DNA from: Streptomyces sp. NRRL WC-3626
GTDB taxonomy: Bacteria > Actinomycetota > Actinomycetes > Streptomycetales > Streptomycetaceae
Reading direction: 5' to 3'
Length of the DNA: 64,000 nucleotides
NCBI RefSeq assembly: GCF_000718785.1
Contig: NZ_JOCA01000001.1
Span: 434,001-498,000 of the forward strand
The position numbers and the translations under genes were made by a program. Below the pieces are notes generated by a model. The model was not told the DNA's origin and did not search any database. It saw only the letters and a program-made list of their open reading frames with translations. Below, piece by piece: positions 1 to 8,985 of the stretch; position 1 is the first letter of the stretch; the number at the start of each line of letters is the position of its first letter.

Positions 1-228
1 GCGGGCCGTATCGTCCGCCGTGTCACGGGCCTGTTGGCGGATCGACACGTACGCCGCTTCCCTGCGCTCGTCGTTGACCTTCCCGTCGTGCCAGGCGCGG
101 TACCACAGCCAGGAGGCCACGGTGCCGAAGACGACGATCAGCACGGCCAGTACGGTGAGACAGCCGGTGGTCACGAGGCCGGTCGCCCGACTCGTGACCA
201 CCGCACTGCCGTTTGTTTCAGAGCCCAC
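1..228 (-). CDS. Small membrane protein, cut by window edge
   Basis: Seventy-six codons are visible before the frame runs off the window. The GTG start at 228 shares its first base with the TAG stop of the upstream secreted hydrolase gene, so the two are translationally coupled. The product has one hydrophobic segment (about residues 15-38, rich in Val, Leu and Ile) followed by a Trp-rich juxtamembrane stretch (SWLWYRAWHDG) and a charged tail that continues beyond the edge. I do not recognise the family. The coupling suggests a role alongside the SGNH/lysozyme-like protein at the cell surface, but nothing in the visible part gives a reaction. Confidence 0.6.
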   Translation of the reverse strand, partial: MGSETNGSAVVTSRATGLVTTGCLTVLAVLIVVFGTVASWLWYRAWHDGKVNDERREAAYVSIRQQARDTADDTAR

Positions 229-3200
229 TAACTGCCTTTGTATCCGATGTCGGCCAGCTTCTGGTTCATCACCCCGGCGTAGCCCGTGGTGCCGGCGTTC
301 TTCGGGTGGAACGACTCGAGGCTGGCACAGATGTTCTCCCCGGGCCAGGGCAGGCACGGGGCCTGGTTGGCCGGGTCGCCGTCGTGGAAGTCTCCGTCAC
401 CGTTCGGGCCGGCGACGACGCCGTTGATCCACTCGTCGGAGTCACAGACCCCGTGGCCCCGGAACGCGGGGATCGCGTCGGCGAACTCCACCTTGACGCC
501 CGCCTTCTTCAGCTCCTCGACCTTGGCCTTCTGCTTGTCCCGGACATAGTCGGCCAGCTCGTTCAGCGCGGAGTTGACCGCGGTGCACTTCTCCTCGCTG
601 ACCAGACGGGGATAGCCCATGAGCACGATCTGCGCCTTCGACGCGGCACCGGCGATCTGGTAGATCACCGACTCGGTGTCCTCGACCGCCGTGTCGACCT
701 TGCCCTTGTAGTCGTCGGGGTCGCACACCCCGATGACGTAGCAATTGGTCACGGCGTTGGTGAAGTTGTCGCCGTCGTTGCCGCCGATGGTCAGCATCAC
801 CAGGGTGGTGTCGTCGCTGAGGACGCCGGAGTCGAGCTGGCTCTTCTCGTGGTAATTGCCGATCTTCCCCCACGGTGTGGGGTCTCCCGAGGTCAGCTGC
901 CAGGTGTGCGCGCCCGAGCAACTGACGTCCAGGTAGTCGACGGCGGTGCTGCTGCCGTCCGAGAGGGTGCCGATGCTGGAGCTCTGACCGGGCAGCTTCA
1001 CCTTGCGCGGCCAGGAGTTGTCGCCGCGCCGGCACGCGTTCCAGCTGGTCTTGCCGTGGCCCCGGTCGGACTCGGGCGAGTAACTCCCGGAGCCCTCGCC
1101 GGAGGTGTAGGAGTCGCCCATGGCGACGACCATGTGCTTCGGCTTGCCCGACAGCGGCTGGAAGGCGACCGCGTCCCAGGCGACGTCCTCGTCCGCGGTG
1201 CCGTCCTCCGTGGTGTTCGTCAGCTCCACCCGCGGGGTGCCGGTGAAGCGGTAGACGCCCAGCTCCACCCAGGTGTTCTCACCGAAGCGGGTGTTGATGT
1301 AACGGTCGCGGTCGCCGCCCTCGACCCCCTTGATGACGTAGTGGGCCTGCTGGGTGTGCGCCCCGGTGTCCGGCATGTGCGCGTAGACGCGGGCCCATTC
1401 GACGCTGCTGCCGAGGGTCCAGGTGCCGTCGATGGTCATCCGGCCGCCCGAGCCGCCGAGGTGGGCGGTGTCGCGGGTGTGCGTGTACCAGAAGTGGCCG
1501 CCGTGTCCGCCGCCGATCTGGTGGAGGTCGCCCTTGGCCTCGTACGGGCCGAGCCCCGGTCCGGTCGCCGCCGGGTTGGGATGGAACGTGAACTGGAAGC
1601 TTCCGGAGTCGGTGCCCGACGACCCGCAGTCACTGTAGGTCTGGATGCCGTCCGGGACGGAGTCCACGATCAGCGCCCCGGCCGGGGCGGCGCCGCACTC
1701 CGAGTTGCCGTACTGCAGCCGGAAGCCGCGCCCCGGTTCCTCGCGCAGCGTCACGTACTTGATGTTCTCGTTGCCGCAGTCGGCGTCGCAGTTCGCCTTC
1801 CACGTCACGTTCGATCCACGCCACCAGTACTTCTCGTAGCACTGCGCGTCGGGGCAGTCCGGCGGGTTGGCGGAGTCGCAGTTGTTCGTGGAGTTGCAGA
1901 ACGCGTCCAGCGGCGGCTTCACCCGGTCGCGCTGCCCCGGGTTGACCCACCAGGCGGGCCGGAAGCCGGCACTGGCGAAACCGGACTCGCCGGGCCAGTC
2001 CTGCCGTCCGTCGGTGCCGTAGGAGTAGCCGGTGTCCATGGACCAGGCGGCCCAGCCCATCACCTTCTCCTCGTACGGCCAGTTCTGGGGCTTCGCGGCG
2101 TCACGCGGGTCGCTCATGAACGGGTGCCGTGACGGCGGGTAGAAGGGGTTCGCCGGGTTGTTGTACCAGCCCAGGCCCCACGGCTTGCCGTCGCCGTTGT
2201 TCGGGTTGAAGCCCAGGTTGTAGTTCCACAGCGCGGCGAACCAGTTCTCCGGCTTGGACGGGTCGTCGTTGTTGACCGTGATGGTCTGACCCGAGGTGTG
2301 GAGCTGGTTCCACTTGTCCGCGAGGATGTACATCGACGCGGCGATGTTGACCGAGTAGTCCAGGGCGACGGCCTTCTGCGCGTTCGGCGCCAGAGAGGTC
2401 TCCCCCTCCTTCTCGTAGCCGGCGAGCCTCATGCCGTCGGTGACCTGGCCGACGCCGTAACCGCAGTCCGACTTGTTCCACTTGATGCGCCAGTACTCCT
2501 CGGACGTCTCGCCCTCGTGGCCGTAGAACCCGGCGATCGCGGCCAGCGGATTGCCCATCTGGCCGGGCACGGAGCCGGATTCGGCCTGCCACAGGTTCGA
2601 CTCCTGGGCGAGCACACCGAGCAGTACCTGGGCGGGGATGCGTCCGCCGCCCTTCAGCGTCGGCGGCGGGAAGAGGCCCTGCGGGTCGATGGTGCCGAGC
2701 CCTGTCTGGGAGCGCCAGCCTCCCTGCTTGATCCACTTTGCGCGCAGTTCACCGCGGATCGCCATGTCGACGGCCCACTCGACCTGGTTCGGGGTCGGCT
2801 GCAGGGCGAGCGCCTTGACGTCGTTGCGCGGGACCGAGCACCAACGGTCGGTGTCGACGGGGTTGTTGGCCCGCGCGTCGGCGGCCAGTGCGGCTCGCGC
2901 GCTCTGCTTGCCGGTGGCGGGGAGGGCCGGTGAGAAGGATTCCTTGCCGGTGGCGGCAGTCGTGTCCAGGACCGTCTGGGTGAGCTTCTCGCCGGTGGTG
3001 GTCGCGGTGCTCTCGACGGTCAGCGGTGTGGCGGTCGCGGCCGCGGGCCCCTGCCCGGTGCGGGCGGTGTCGGGGGACGGTTCGGACTTGGTGAAGCCCT
3101 TGCCCGCGTTCTTGATGTGGTCCAGGCCGGTGCGTACGCCGGGGCCGAGGACGGGTTCGACGGCGAGCCTGCCGTGGCTCGACACGGCGGCGTCGGCCGG

Positions 3201-4151
3201 CACGTCCAGGACGGTCACGCCGCTGCCGGCCACCGGAGCCTTCTCGGGCTGCCCGGTGAGGAACACCCGCCCGCCCGCGCCCTGTTCGAGGGCGAGGTCT
3301 CCCACCTTGCCGGACGCCAGCGTCGACGGCTCGCCGCTCCCGGTCCACAGCCGCGCCCGGGCCTTCTCGCCCGAGCGGTCCAGGAAGGCGACCCCGTCAC
3401 GCGTGGGACGGATCTGGAACGGGACGCCGTCCGCGCCGGCCAGGGTGCGGGTCTTCCCGGAGGGGCCGAAGTGGACCAGGTCGTGTCCCCGGGCGGCGAC
3501 GAGGCCGTCGTCGACGGGCACGGCCGAGGTCACCTGGCCGTTCACGGAGTCGTCCGCGGTGGTCTTTCCGTCGGTCGTGACCGTCAGCAGCCGGGTCCTG
3601 TCGTCGCGGAACGCGGTGAACGCGGCGGTGCCGGTCTCGGGGTTGCAGGTCGGGTCGAAGTAGGCGAGCGAGGCGGTGAACGGAAGTTTCGTCACCGTGC
3701 CGTTCTTCACGTCGACGACGGCGGTGAACGCGCCGCCCTGCATCAGGTCCGGCTTGTTGGTGAACGTACGCGGCGCGTAGACGGCGGCCACATGGTCGCG
3801 GTCCATCACGCACGCGTTGCCGATCCACGTGTCCGCCGGCATACCGGGCTCGGCGAGGGTGGCGACCGTCCGCCACTGATAGGCGTCCTTGCTGTCCGCG
3901 ACGAGGATCTTCAGCCCGCCCGCGTCCGTCGCCGTGGTCACGGCCCGGTCGGCGGAGGACTTCCAGTCCTTGCCCAGCTTCTTGCCCGGGTCCTGTACCC
4001 GGGCGGCCGGCTCCGCCGGGCGGCTGCTGTCGGGCTCCGGTGACGGTGGTTCGGGGGCCGCCAGGGCCGGAGCGGCCTGGACCAGCCCGGTCAGGAGCGC
4101 GATGGCCGCGAGGCCCGCGATCCTTCTTCGAGCGTTTCTCTGCACCTTCAA
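228..4151 (-). CDS. Large secreted multidomain protein: lysozyme-like domain plus C-terminal SGNH/GDSL hydrolase
   Basis: About 1307 residues. I place the start at TTG 4151 (MKVQRNARRR..., with GGGAG five bases upstream) because a Sec signal peptide with a hydrophobic core and ALA cleavage site follows directly; an in-frame ATG at 4193 is possible but would bury the signal. Order of parts: signal peptide; a Gly/Asp-rich beta-propeller-like region (about 45-370); a low-complexity linker; a lysozyme/transglycosylase-like domain (about 470-700; LGVLAQESNLWQAESG, CGYGVGQVTDGM); a Cys-rich golvesin-like beta domain (about 720-1000); and an SGNH hydrolase (about 1005-1307) with GDSYTSGEG carrying the catalytic Ser, GGNDGDN, and SFHPKNAG carrying the His. 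It is probably exported and acts on wall glycan or acyl esters; the substrate is unknown. Confidence 0.85.
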   Translation of the reverse strand: MKVQRNARRRIAGLAAIALLTGLVQAAPALAAPEPPSPEPDSSRPAEPAARVQDPGKKLGKDWKSSADRAVTTATDAGGLKILVADSKDAYQWRTVATLAEPGMPADTWIGNACVMDRDHVAAVYAPRTFTNKPDLMQGGAFTAVVDVKNGTVTKLPFTASLAYFDPTCNPETGTAAFTAFRDDRTRLLTVTTDGKTTADDSVNGQVTSAVPVDDGLVAARGHDLVHFGPSGKTRTLAGADGVPFQIRPTRDGVAFLDRSGEKARARLWTGSGEPSTLASGKVGDLALEQGAGGRVFLTGQPEKAPVAGSGVTVLDVPADAAVSSHGRLAVEPVLGPGVRTGLDHIKNAGKGFTKSEPSPDTARTGQGPAAATATPLTVESTATTTGEKLTQTVLDTTAATGKESFSPALPATGKQSARAALAADARANNPVDTDRWCSVPRNDVKALALQPTPNQVEWAVDMAIRGELRAKWIKQGGWRSQTGLGTIDPQGLFPPPTLKGGGRIPAQVLLGVLAQESNLWQAESGSVPGQMGNPLAAIAGFYGHEGETSEEYWRIKWNKSDCGYGVGQVTDGMRLAGYEKEGETSLAPNAQKAVALDYSVNIAASMYILADKWNQLHTSGQTITVNNDDPSKPENWFAALWNYNLGFNPNNGDGKPWGLGWYNNPANPFYPPSRHPFMSDPRDAAKPQNWPYEEKVMGWAAWSMDTGYSYGTDGRQDWPGESGFASAGFRPAWWVNPGQRDRVKPPLDAFCNSTNNCDSANPPDCPDAQCYEKYWWRGSNVTWKANCDADCGNENIKYVTLREEPGRGFRLQYGNSECGAAPAGALIVDSVPDGIQTYSDCGSSGTDSGSFQFTFHPNPAATGPGLGPYEAKGDLHQIGGGHGGHFWYTHTRDTAHLGGSGGRMTIDGTWTLGSSVEWARVYAHMPDTGAHTQQAHYVIKGVEGGDRDRYINTRFGENTWVELGVYRFTGTPRVELTNTTEDGTADEDVAWDAVAFQPLSGKPKHMVVAMGDSYTSGEGSGSYSPESDRGHGKTSWNACRRGDNSWPRKVKLPGQSSSIGTLSDGSSTAVDYLDVSCSGAHTWQLTSGDPTPWGKIGNYHEKSQLDSGVLSDDTTLVMLTIGGNDGDNFTNAVTNCYVIGVCDPDDYKGKVDTAVEDTESVIYQIAGAASKAQIVLMGYPRLVSEEKCTAVNSALNELADYVRDKQKAKVEELKKAGVKVEFADAIPAFRGHGVCDSDEWINGVVAGPNGDGDFHDGDPANQAPCLPWPGENICASLESFHPKNAGTTGYAGVMNQKLADIGYKGS

Positions 4152-4470
4152 ATCCACTCCCGTTCCATGGTTCCACGCGATTGCCATGCCCACGTCAGCA
4201 TGCAGGCCAGGAGTGATCTGCCCCGCCCGGGTGACGACCAGTCATCCGCCGCGGCGATGACCCTCGTCGGGCGAGGAATGGTCTGGTCCACTCCCCCTGA
4301 GCGGCGCAACTGTAGGCACCGCCCGGGTGCGCCGGGCAACACCGCGGACACGCATCGGCCGGAAACCGCCGTTCCGGCTGCGACTCAGGGGCTCAGATTG
4401 GCTGGTCCTTGATCAGCGGGGAGCAGACGCTCCGGCCGCGGCTGTCAGTGCCGGCTGCCACAATCGGCCC
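4152..4470. other. Divergent intergenic region, 319 bp
   Basis: It lies between the divergent SGNH hydrolase and SMI1/KNR4 genes and must hold both promoters. I see no convincing -35/-10 pair, no strong inverted repeat beyond a short CTCG...CGAG arm pair near 4263-4275, and no additional gene. Confidence 0.4.
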
Positions 4471-6384
4471 GTGATCGAGACCACCGGGAACCGTATCGAC
4501 TGGCAGCAGTTCCTCCGCCGTTGGCAGGAGGAATGGGTTCCGGGCGAGGACGACGTAGAGGACCTGTCGGAGGGCGGCGTGACCCTGGCCGACCTCGCGC
4601 TCGCCGCCGCGCCCGCGACGGAGGCGCAGGTGGCCGCCGCCGAGGAGCGCCTGGGTGTGCGGCTCCCTCCGTCGTACCGGCGGTTCCTCGCGGCCAGTAA
4701 CGGCTGGCGGCTCGACGAGGGGTCCGTCCACCGGCTGGGCGCGGCGCACGAGATCGACTGGTTCGGGGACCCGTTCGACATGACCCCGCTGTACGAGCAG
4801 GGGCTGACCGGGCGTTCGACCGAGGAGGAGGTGCTGCTGGCCGGCATGTGGCGGCGGGCACTGCGGCTGGAGACGGACTCGGACGTGTCCTACGCCCTGC
4901 TGGATCCCGGTGACACGGACGAGGACGGGGAGTGGGCCCTGTACGTCTACAAGGGGTGGAGCGGTGAACTCCCGGACCGGTATCCGTCGTTCCGCGCGTA
5001 CATGCAGCGGATGTACGAGCACTTCCACGCCGGCCGGGCGAGCGTACCCGGCTTCGTGAACGACACCACCCGGGCCCTGGACGCGGACGTGGAGCGCGCC
5101 CGGGACGAGGCGCTGAGCGGGAGGTGGGAGACGGCCCGGGAGCTCCTCACCGAGGCGGAGCGCTACGGACGGCCCCGCGCGCGGGGCATGCTGCACCAGC
5201 TGGCGGCGCTGTCGCACAGCGGTGGGGGCCACGGATTCGGTGCACTCGTCGCCGACCCCCTCTACACGGACGAACTGGTCCCCGTGATGGCCGCCAGGCA
5301 CCTGCGGGACAACTGCCGCCGCCCCGGTCCCCACCGGTTCCTGCTGGGTGCCGGGACCACTGACGACATCACCGCCGTCGCGGACGTGATCCTCACCCGC
5401 ATACGCGACCGGTCCTACCGCTACGCGCCGGGCGGCGCGTTCGGCCGGGCGGTGGCCGAGGCGTGGGAGTCGGCGCGACGGGGGGACACGGACACGGCGT
5501 GGCGGACGATCCGCGCCGCACTGCCGTCGTGGTCGCCGCCGGGGCCGGACCTGCTGGCACCGCTCGGCCTGCTGGGCGACCCCGTGCTGGGCCCGGTGGT
5601 GACACGGGAGCGCGGACTCGAGCTGCTGGCCACACCCCGGGCCGGCCGCTCCGGTCCGGCGCCCGATCCGGTGCCGGACCTGGACCCGCCGGGACTGTGC
5701 TGGCTGGCGGAGCCCGCGCGGTGGGACACCCCGTACGACGCCTACCGGTGTCTGTGGGTGGAGGGCGCGGAGCCGGAGGCACTGCCCGGCCTGATCGGGG
5801 AGGACGGGAGCACGGGCCTGACGGCTCCGCCCGTCCTGCCCGACGGGTGGTTCCCCTACGACTACCGGCAGCGGGACGACTTGGCGCCGTGGGAGGACCG
5901 GGCCGTGGTCGCGGTGGGCCGGACGGCGTCCGGGTGGGCGTTCGGCGTCGACGCGGTCCCGCGGGCGTCGGCGCCCGGCGGCTTCTTCGTCTCCCCGGCG
6001 GCCGCGGCGTCGCGCGACGGCCGCGCGGTGGTGCTGTGGGCGCGCCGCGGTCGCGACGGCGGCCTCGCGCTCTTCCACCTGTCGGTCGCCGAGCGGGGCG
6101 AGGAACTGTACGCGTACACACTGCGCGACAGTGACGTCGAACGCTCGGGTCCGGTACCCGCCGCCCTCGACCCGGACCGGGTCCTGCACGGCATCGGCGA
6201 AGCCGACCACCACCGGCGCCTGCTGACGGCCGTCGCGAAGGAATTCGGCCTCTCCCTGCCCCGGCACGCCCTGGTCGAGGGCATACTGCCGCAGCTGACC
6301 ACCCGCTCCTGGAACCGCGCACCACGGGAGGGCGAGCCGTACGCGTACGCCAGGATCACCTTCGGGACGGATGAACGGCGTTGA
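4471..6384 (+). CDS. SMI1/KNR4 (SUKH-type) domain protein, large
   Basis: 637 residues from GTG 4471; more upstream in-frame starts exist (to 4327) but that extension is low-complexity and unlike the domain. The N-terminal part (about residues 35-190) has the SMI1/KNR4 signature: an acidic start, EAQVAAAEERLGVRLPPSYR, then FLAASNGW and a Trp/Gly-rich beta core. The remaining 440 residues are Asp/Glu- and Pro-rich with repeated WxxARRGD-like helical stretches and I cannot assign them. SUKH proteins often act as immunity proteins against polymorphic toxins, but no adjacent toxin is evident, so that role is only a possibility. Confidence 0.8.
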   Translation: MIETTGNRIDWQQFLRRWQEEWVPGEDDVEDLSEGGVTLADLALAAAPATEAQVAAAEERLGVRLPPSYRRFLAASNGWRLDEGSVHRLGAAHEIDWFGDPFDMTPLYEQGLTGRSTEEEVLLAGMWRRALRLETDSDVSYALLDPGDTDEDGEWALYVYKGWSGELPDRYPSFRAYMQRMYEHFHAGRASVPGFVNDTTRALDADVERARDEALSGRWETARELLTEAERYGRPRARGMLHQLAALSHSGGGHGFGALVADPLYTDELVPVMAARHLRDNCRRPGPHRFLLGAGTTDDITAVADVILTRIRDRSYRYAPGGAFGRAVAEAWESARRGDTDTAWRTIRAALPSWSPPGPDLLAPLGLLGDPVLGPVVTRERGLELLATPRAGRSGPAPDPVPDLDPPGLCWLAEPARWDTPYDAYRCLWVEGAEPEALPGLIGEDGSTGLTAPPVLPDGWFPYDYRQRDDLAPWEDRAVVAVGRTASGWAFGVDAVPRASAPGGFFVSPAAAASRDGRAVVLWARRGRDGGLALFHLSVAERGEELYAYTLRDSDVERSGPVPAALDPDRVLHGIGEADHHRRLLTAVAKEFGLSLPRHALVEGILPQLTTRSWNRAPREGEPYAYARITFGTDERR

Positions 6385-6394
6385 CAACGCCAAC
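6380..6394. promoter_or_regulatory. 15-bp inverted repeat GTTGAC-N3-GCCAAC, copy 1
   Basis: GTTGACAACGCCAAC overlaps the stop of the SMI1/KNR4 gene and lies about 100 bases before the basic-protein gene at 6491. The same GTTGAC-N3-G(C/T)CAAC arrangement recurs at 12178 and 15466. It contains a TTGACA -35-like hexamer, but no good -10 sits at 16-18 bases, so here an operator is likelier than a promoter. Confidence 0.45.
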
Positions 6395-6490
6395 GTAGAC
6401 CCACAGGGGTGTACGCTCCCTGCAAGTCATCCGGGCCCGTACACCGAGAGCGGGTCCGGCACCTGTCACCCACCCGAGGAACCGACGCAC

Positions 6491-7000
6491 GTGGTACGCC
6501 GAAGCCAGAGCAGCAACCCCCGTTCCGTCGTCGTCCTGACCTCGGGCACGGACTGGGGCACCCGCGCCGCCGGGCAGCGGCGGAGCAGCGGGGCGGAGTC
6601 CGAGATACCCCGGCGGCAGCCCGCGAAGATCAAGGCGCTCCGCCAGGCTCTCCATCTGGCTCGTACGGCGATCGGCAAGAAGAACTGGCACGCGGCGCGT
6701 CACGGGCTCAGCCGGGCCCGCGCTCTCACCAACGCCCTTACCCCCGGAGTGGCCGTCCGGGAACGTGAGCAGCTCTCGGAACTCCGGAAGAAGTACGCGG
6801 CGCGCGATACGCCGGCCGCGAAGAACGCCAGGCAGGCGAAGACGGCACCGGCCAAGCGGGCAAGCGCCAAGAAGCCCGCCCCCGCCGCGAAGAAACCCAC
6901 CACACAGAAGCCCGGGCCCGCGCCCGTGCGCGACCTCGGTGACCGTTTCATCAACCGCGAGGCCCTCGGCTACGGAGCCGAGGGCTCCCGGACGCGGTGA
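6491..7000 (+). CDS. Basic Lys/Ala/Pro-rich hypothetical protein
   Basis: 169 residues from GTG 6491, chosen for GAGGAA nine bases upstream; the frame is open back to 6371 but that extension looks non-coding. The middle (about residues 45-105) is helical and Arg/Lys-rich (KIKALRQALHLARTAIGKKN), and the C-terminal third is a Lys-Ala-Pro repeat tail (KRASAKKPAPAAKK) reminiscent of histone H1-like or nucleoid-associated tails. I do not recognise the family. A nucleic-acid-binding role is an inference from composition only. It converges on the DUF397 gene with a stem-loop in its last codons. Confidence 0.65.
   Translation: MVRRSQSSNPRSVVVLTSGTDWGTRAAGQRRSSGAESEIPRRQPAKIKALRQALHLARTAIGKKNWHAARHGLSRARALTNALTPGVAVREREQLSELRKKYAARDTPAAKNARQAKTAPAKRASAKKPAPAAKKPTTQKPGPAPVRDLGDRFINREALGYGAEGSRTR
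6962..6985. terminator. Stem-loop inside the 3' end of the basic-protein gene
   Basis: GCCCTCGGCT and AGCCGAGGGC form perfect 10-bp arms around a 4-base loop, ending 15 bases before the stop of the 6491 gene and 20 bases before the converging DUF397 gene. There is no T-run, as is common in Streptomyces. It is probably a shared terminator for the convergent pair. Confidence 0.55.
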
Positions 7001-7004
7001 GGGC

Positions 7005-7190
7005 TCAACGCTCCGACGCGAACCGTACGAAGCGCTCCCAGCCCTGGCGGTGCACGGCGAAGGGCGGGCGGGTCGTGTCCTTGGAGTCGCGTACGTGGAT
7101 GGCCTGTTCGGTGACGGCGACCTCCACGCAGTCATCGCCCGAGCTACCGCTGTAGCTTGACTTGAACCAGGCGAGTTCCGTCGTGCTCAT
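7005..7190 (-). CDS. DUF397 family protein
   Basis: 61 residues with the classic DUF397 layout: an N-terminal WFKSSYSGSSGDDCVEVA block, then VRDSKD and a terminal aromatic/basic helix (WERFVRFA). It starts at ATG 7190 and overlaps the stop of the XRE regulator by 4 bases, so the two are translationally coupled. In Streptomyces, DUF397 proteins pair with XRE/DUF5753 regulators (BldB/WhiJ-like modules and Scr1-type toxin-antitoxin-like pairs) and are thought to modulate development or growth. Confidence 0.93.
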   Translation of the reverse strand: MSTTELAWFKSSYSGSSGDDCVEVAVTEQAIHVRDSKDTTRPPFAVHRQGWERFVRFASER

Positions 7191-8071
7191 GTCTCTCCTC
7201 GCAGTCGCTCCAGCAAGGCCCGGGAGTCCTGGGGGTGCAGGGCCTGCGACCGCAGTGTGTCATAGCGCTGCTGGAGGACTCTCACCTCTTTCGAGTCACC
7301 GATCAGCCGCCCGCTCTCCTGCCCCTCCGAGTATGCGAGCCGACGCCCTTCCGGGGTCTCCAGCAGGCGCAGAGGCCCATCCATGCACGAGTGGTACTCG
7401 GCCTCCAACGGCATGATCTGCAACGTCACATTGCGAGGTGACGTGTGCTCCAGAACGTAGTCCAACTGCTCGCGCCGGACGACCGTGCCGCCCAGCCTCC
7501 GTCGCAGGACCGCTTCCTCAACGATGAAGTGGAACGGCACCGTCGGGCGCTCGTACAGCATCCGCTGCCGCGCCATCCTCGCCTCGACCTGAGCCTCCAA
7601 CTGCTCATCCGTCAGCAGCGGAATCCGGTTCTCGAAGAGCGCCCGCGCGTACCCCTCCGACTGCAACAGCCCCGGAACCAACCGGCACTCGTACGTGCAC
7701 AGGCTCACCGCCTCGCGCTCCAGCCGGGCCCACCGCCTGAACCAAGCCGCCAGCCCCGCCTCCCCCCGCGTCAGATGCCGCGCGGCCCTCCGCAGCGCAC
7801 CGGTGTTGCCCAGCGCCTCCTCCGCCCGCTCCACGAACGCCTCATCCGGCATCCGACGCCCCAACTCCACCGACTCCACGGTGTGCTTGGAGTACCGGAC
7901 GAGCGTTCCCAGCTCGGCCCAGCTGAGGCCCGCGTGTTCCCGCAGCGCCTGAACGAAAGCGCCGAACGTCCGCAGGCTGTCCGACGGATGCGGCTCCCGC
8001 TCCCACTCCCCCGCCGGAACCTCCTGCGGCCCGGCACCGACCGCCTCCCCTTCGACTCCGACACTGCCCAT
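7187..8071 (-). CDS. XRE-family helix-turn-helix regulator with DUF5753 domain
   Basis: 294 residues from ATG 8071 (GGAGGAAAGGGG upstream). The HTH is at about residues 30-85 (LREHAGLSWAELGTLVRYS, with KHTVESVELGRRMP as recognition region). The DUF5753 domain fills the C-terminal two thirds (YECRLVPGLLQSEGYARALF, then RQRML, FHFIVEEAVLRRRLGG, and LPLEA-like beta strands). It is the transcriptional partner of the downstream DUF397 protein. Family members act as DNA-binding regulators whose activity is set by the small partner. The upstream block 8185-8233 resembles the promoter area of the ATPase gene at 10170. Confidence 0.93.
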   Translation of the reverse strand: MGSVGVEGEAVGAGPQEVPAGEWEREPHPSDSLRTFGAFVQALREHAGLSWAELGTLVRYSKHTVESVELGRRMPDEAFVERAEEALGNTGALRRAARHLTRGEAGLAAWFRRWARLEREAVSLCTYECRLVPGLLQSEGYARALFENRIPLLTDEQLEAQVEARMARQRMLYERPTVPFHFIVEEAVLRRRLGGTVVRREQLDYVLEHTSPRNVTLQIMPLEAEYHSCMDGPLRLLETPEGRRLAYSEGQESGRLIGDSKEVRVLQQRYDTLRSQALHPQDSRALLERLRGET

Positions 8072-8184
8072 CCGCCGCCCCTTTCCTCCATGCCGCGACG
8101 GCTCCTCACGCCACCCGCGCCGACCTCCAGCCTGACGGGCCATCAGACGTACCGTCCACTCTGCGTGTCCGTACCCTGACTCAC

Positions 8185-8233
8185 CGTACGGAGTCCCGCA
8201 CTCGTCCCCGCCCCTGTCCGACCGCCACTCTGA
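8185..8233 (+). repeat. 49-bp promoter-like block, copy 1
   Basis: It aligns without gaps to 10117-10165, with 39 of 49 identical positions by my count. Both begin with CGTACG and end with GACCGCCACTCTGA. Copy 2 sits directly in front of an anti-sigma-type ATPase gene; copy 1 has no such gene after it. Confidence 0.5.
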
Positions 8234-8336
8234 GGTCACGAAGAACCAGGAGAAGCCGTCCACGTACACCGCTCGCCTGCGGAAACACCAGGCGGCGGCC
8301 GTACCTCGCCGCCTGGACGAGCGGGAGGGTGCAGTC

Positions 8337-8450
8337 ATGCAGAACGGAACCAACCGGCAAGCCCTCGCACGCCCCTCGTACCTCTCCCTGGCCGTGGTGA
8401 CGTGCTCCCCGAACCGCGTGCTTCCCGAACTGGCCTGCCCCCTCTCGTAG
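8337..8450 (+). CDS. Possible 37-residue small protein or gene remnant
   Basis: An ATG preceded by GGGAGGG at 8-base spacing opens a 37-codon frame (MQNGTNRQALARPSY...) that ends at TAG 8448-8450. The ribosome site is strong, but the protein has no recognisable features and the frame also runs upstream in a coding-like manner without a start. It may be real, or the tail of a decayed gene. Confidence 0.22.
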   Translation: MQNGTNRQALARPSYLSLAVVTCSPNRVLPELACPLS

Positions 8451-8483
8451 TCGGCGGGCCGGGGTTGGGAGAGACTGACCACG

Positions 8484-8879
8484 ATGAGGACACGGATCAA
8501 GCTGACCAGGGCCGGTGAGGCGTTCCAGGGACGGCTCACGGCGACGCAGACGGACATGATGTGCGAGGCGTTGAGCACGCTCGACGGCTGGGCCTCCACG
8601 GACGAGATTCTGGTCGTGCAGCTCGGCGCGGATCGCGAGGAGGTCCGCCGGCTGTACGACCGGCTCCAGGGTGACCACAAAACCTCCCGGGAGTTCACCC
8701 TGACCGCCCGCGAACTGCACGTCATCCATGCGGCGATCACGGCCATCGCCCCGATGTTCCTGTCGAACAGCGGATTCTCGGAGGAAGCGTTCTACATCAG
8801 GACCGGCTTCTTCCGGGAGAACTTCGACGCCATGGCGTCGAGCATCGTCAGCGCCGTATCCGAGGCCACGGCGCCGTAG
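8484..8879 (+). CDS. Hypothetical protein, 131 residues
   Basis: It starts at ATG 8484 and is predicted to be mostly helical, with no signal peptide or membrane segment. Visible landmarks are SRE-FTLTARELHVIHAAITAIA in the middle and an aromatic, acidic C-terminal stretch (FYIRTGFFRENFDAM). I do not recognise a family. It stands alone between the XRE unit and the Rpn-like nuclease gene, 106 bases before the latter. A small cytosolic protein is all I can support. Confidence 0.65.
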   Translation: MRTRIKLTRAGEAFQGRLTATQTDMMCEALSTLDGWASTDEILVVQLGADREEVRRLYDRLQGDHKTSREFTLTARELHVIHAAITAIAPMFLSNSGFSEEAFYIRTGFFRENFDAMASSIVSAVSEATAP

Positions 8880-8985
8880 GCGGGCCGCAGGCTTCGGCGT
8901 CAGCCGGTCTCCGGGGACTCCCTCAATCGGGTGATCACCTCCCGGAAACCGACGGTTGTTCCCGCGTCGCACGTAGTTTCACGCC

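Larger units (their letters stand above)
8072..8483. other. Intergenic region, 412 bp
   Basis: It holds the promoter of the XRE regulator and a 49-bp block (8185-8233) repeated at 10117-10165. The only coding candidate is a 37-codon frame at 8337-8450. The same frame stays open upstream without a start codon, which would fit a decayed gene. Confidence 0.4.

Noticed and set aside
213..2132. Long plus-strand open frame opposite the SGNH hydrolase gene
   Set aside because: Antisense frame typical of very high GC DNA; Val/Gly/Arg/Asp-rich, no family likeness, while the minus strand encodes clear catalytic motifs.
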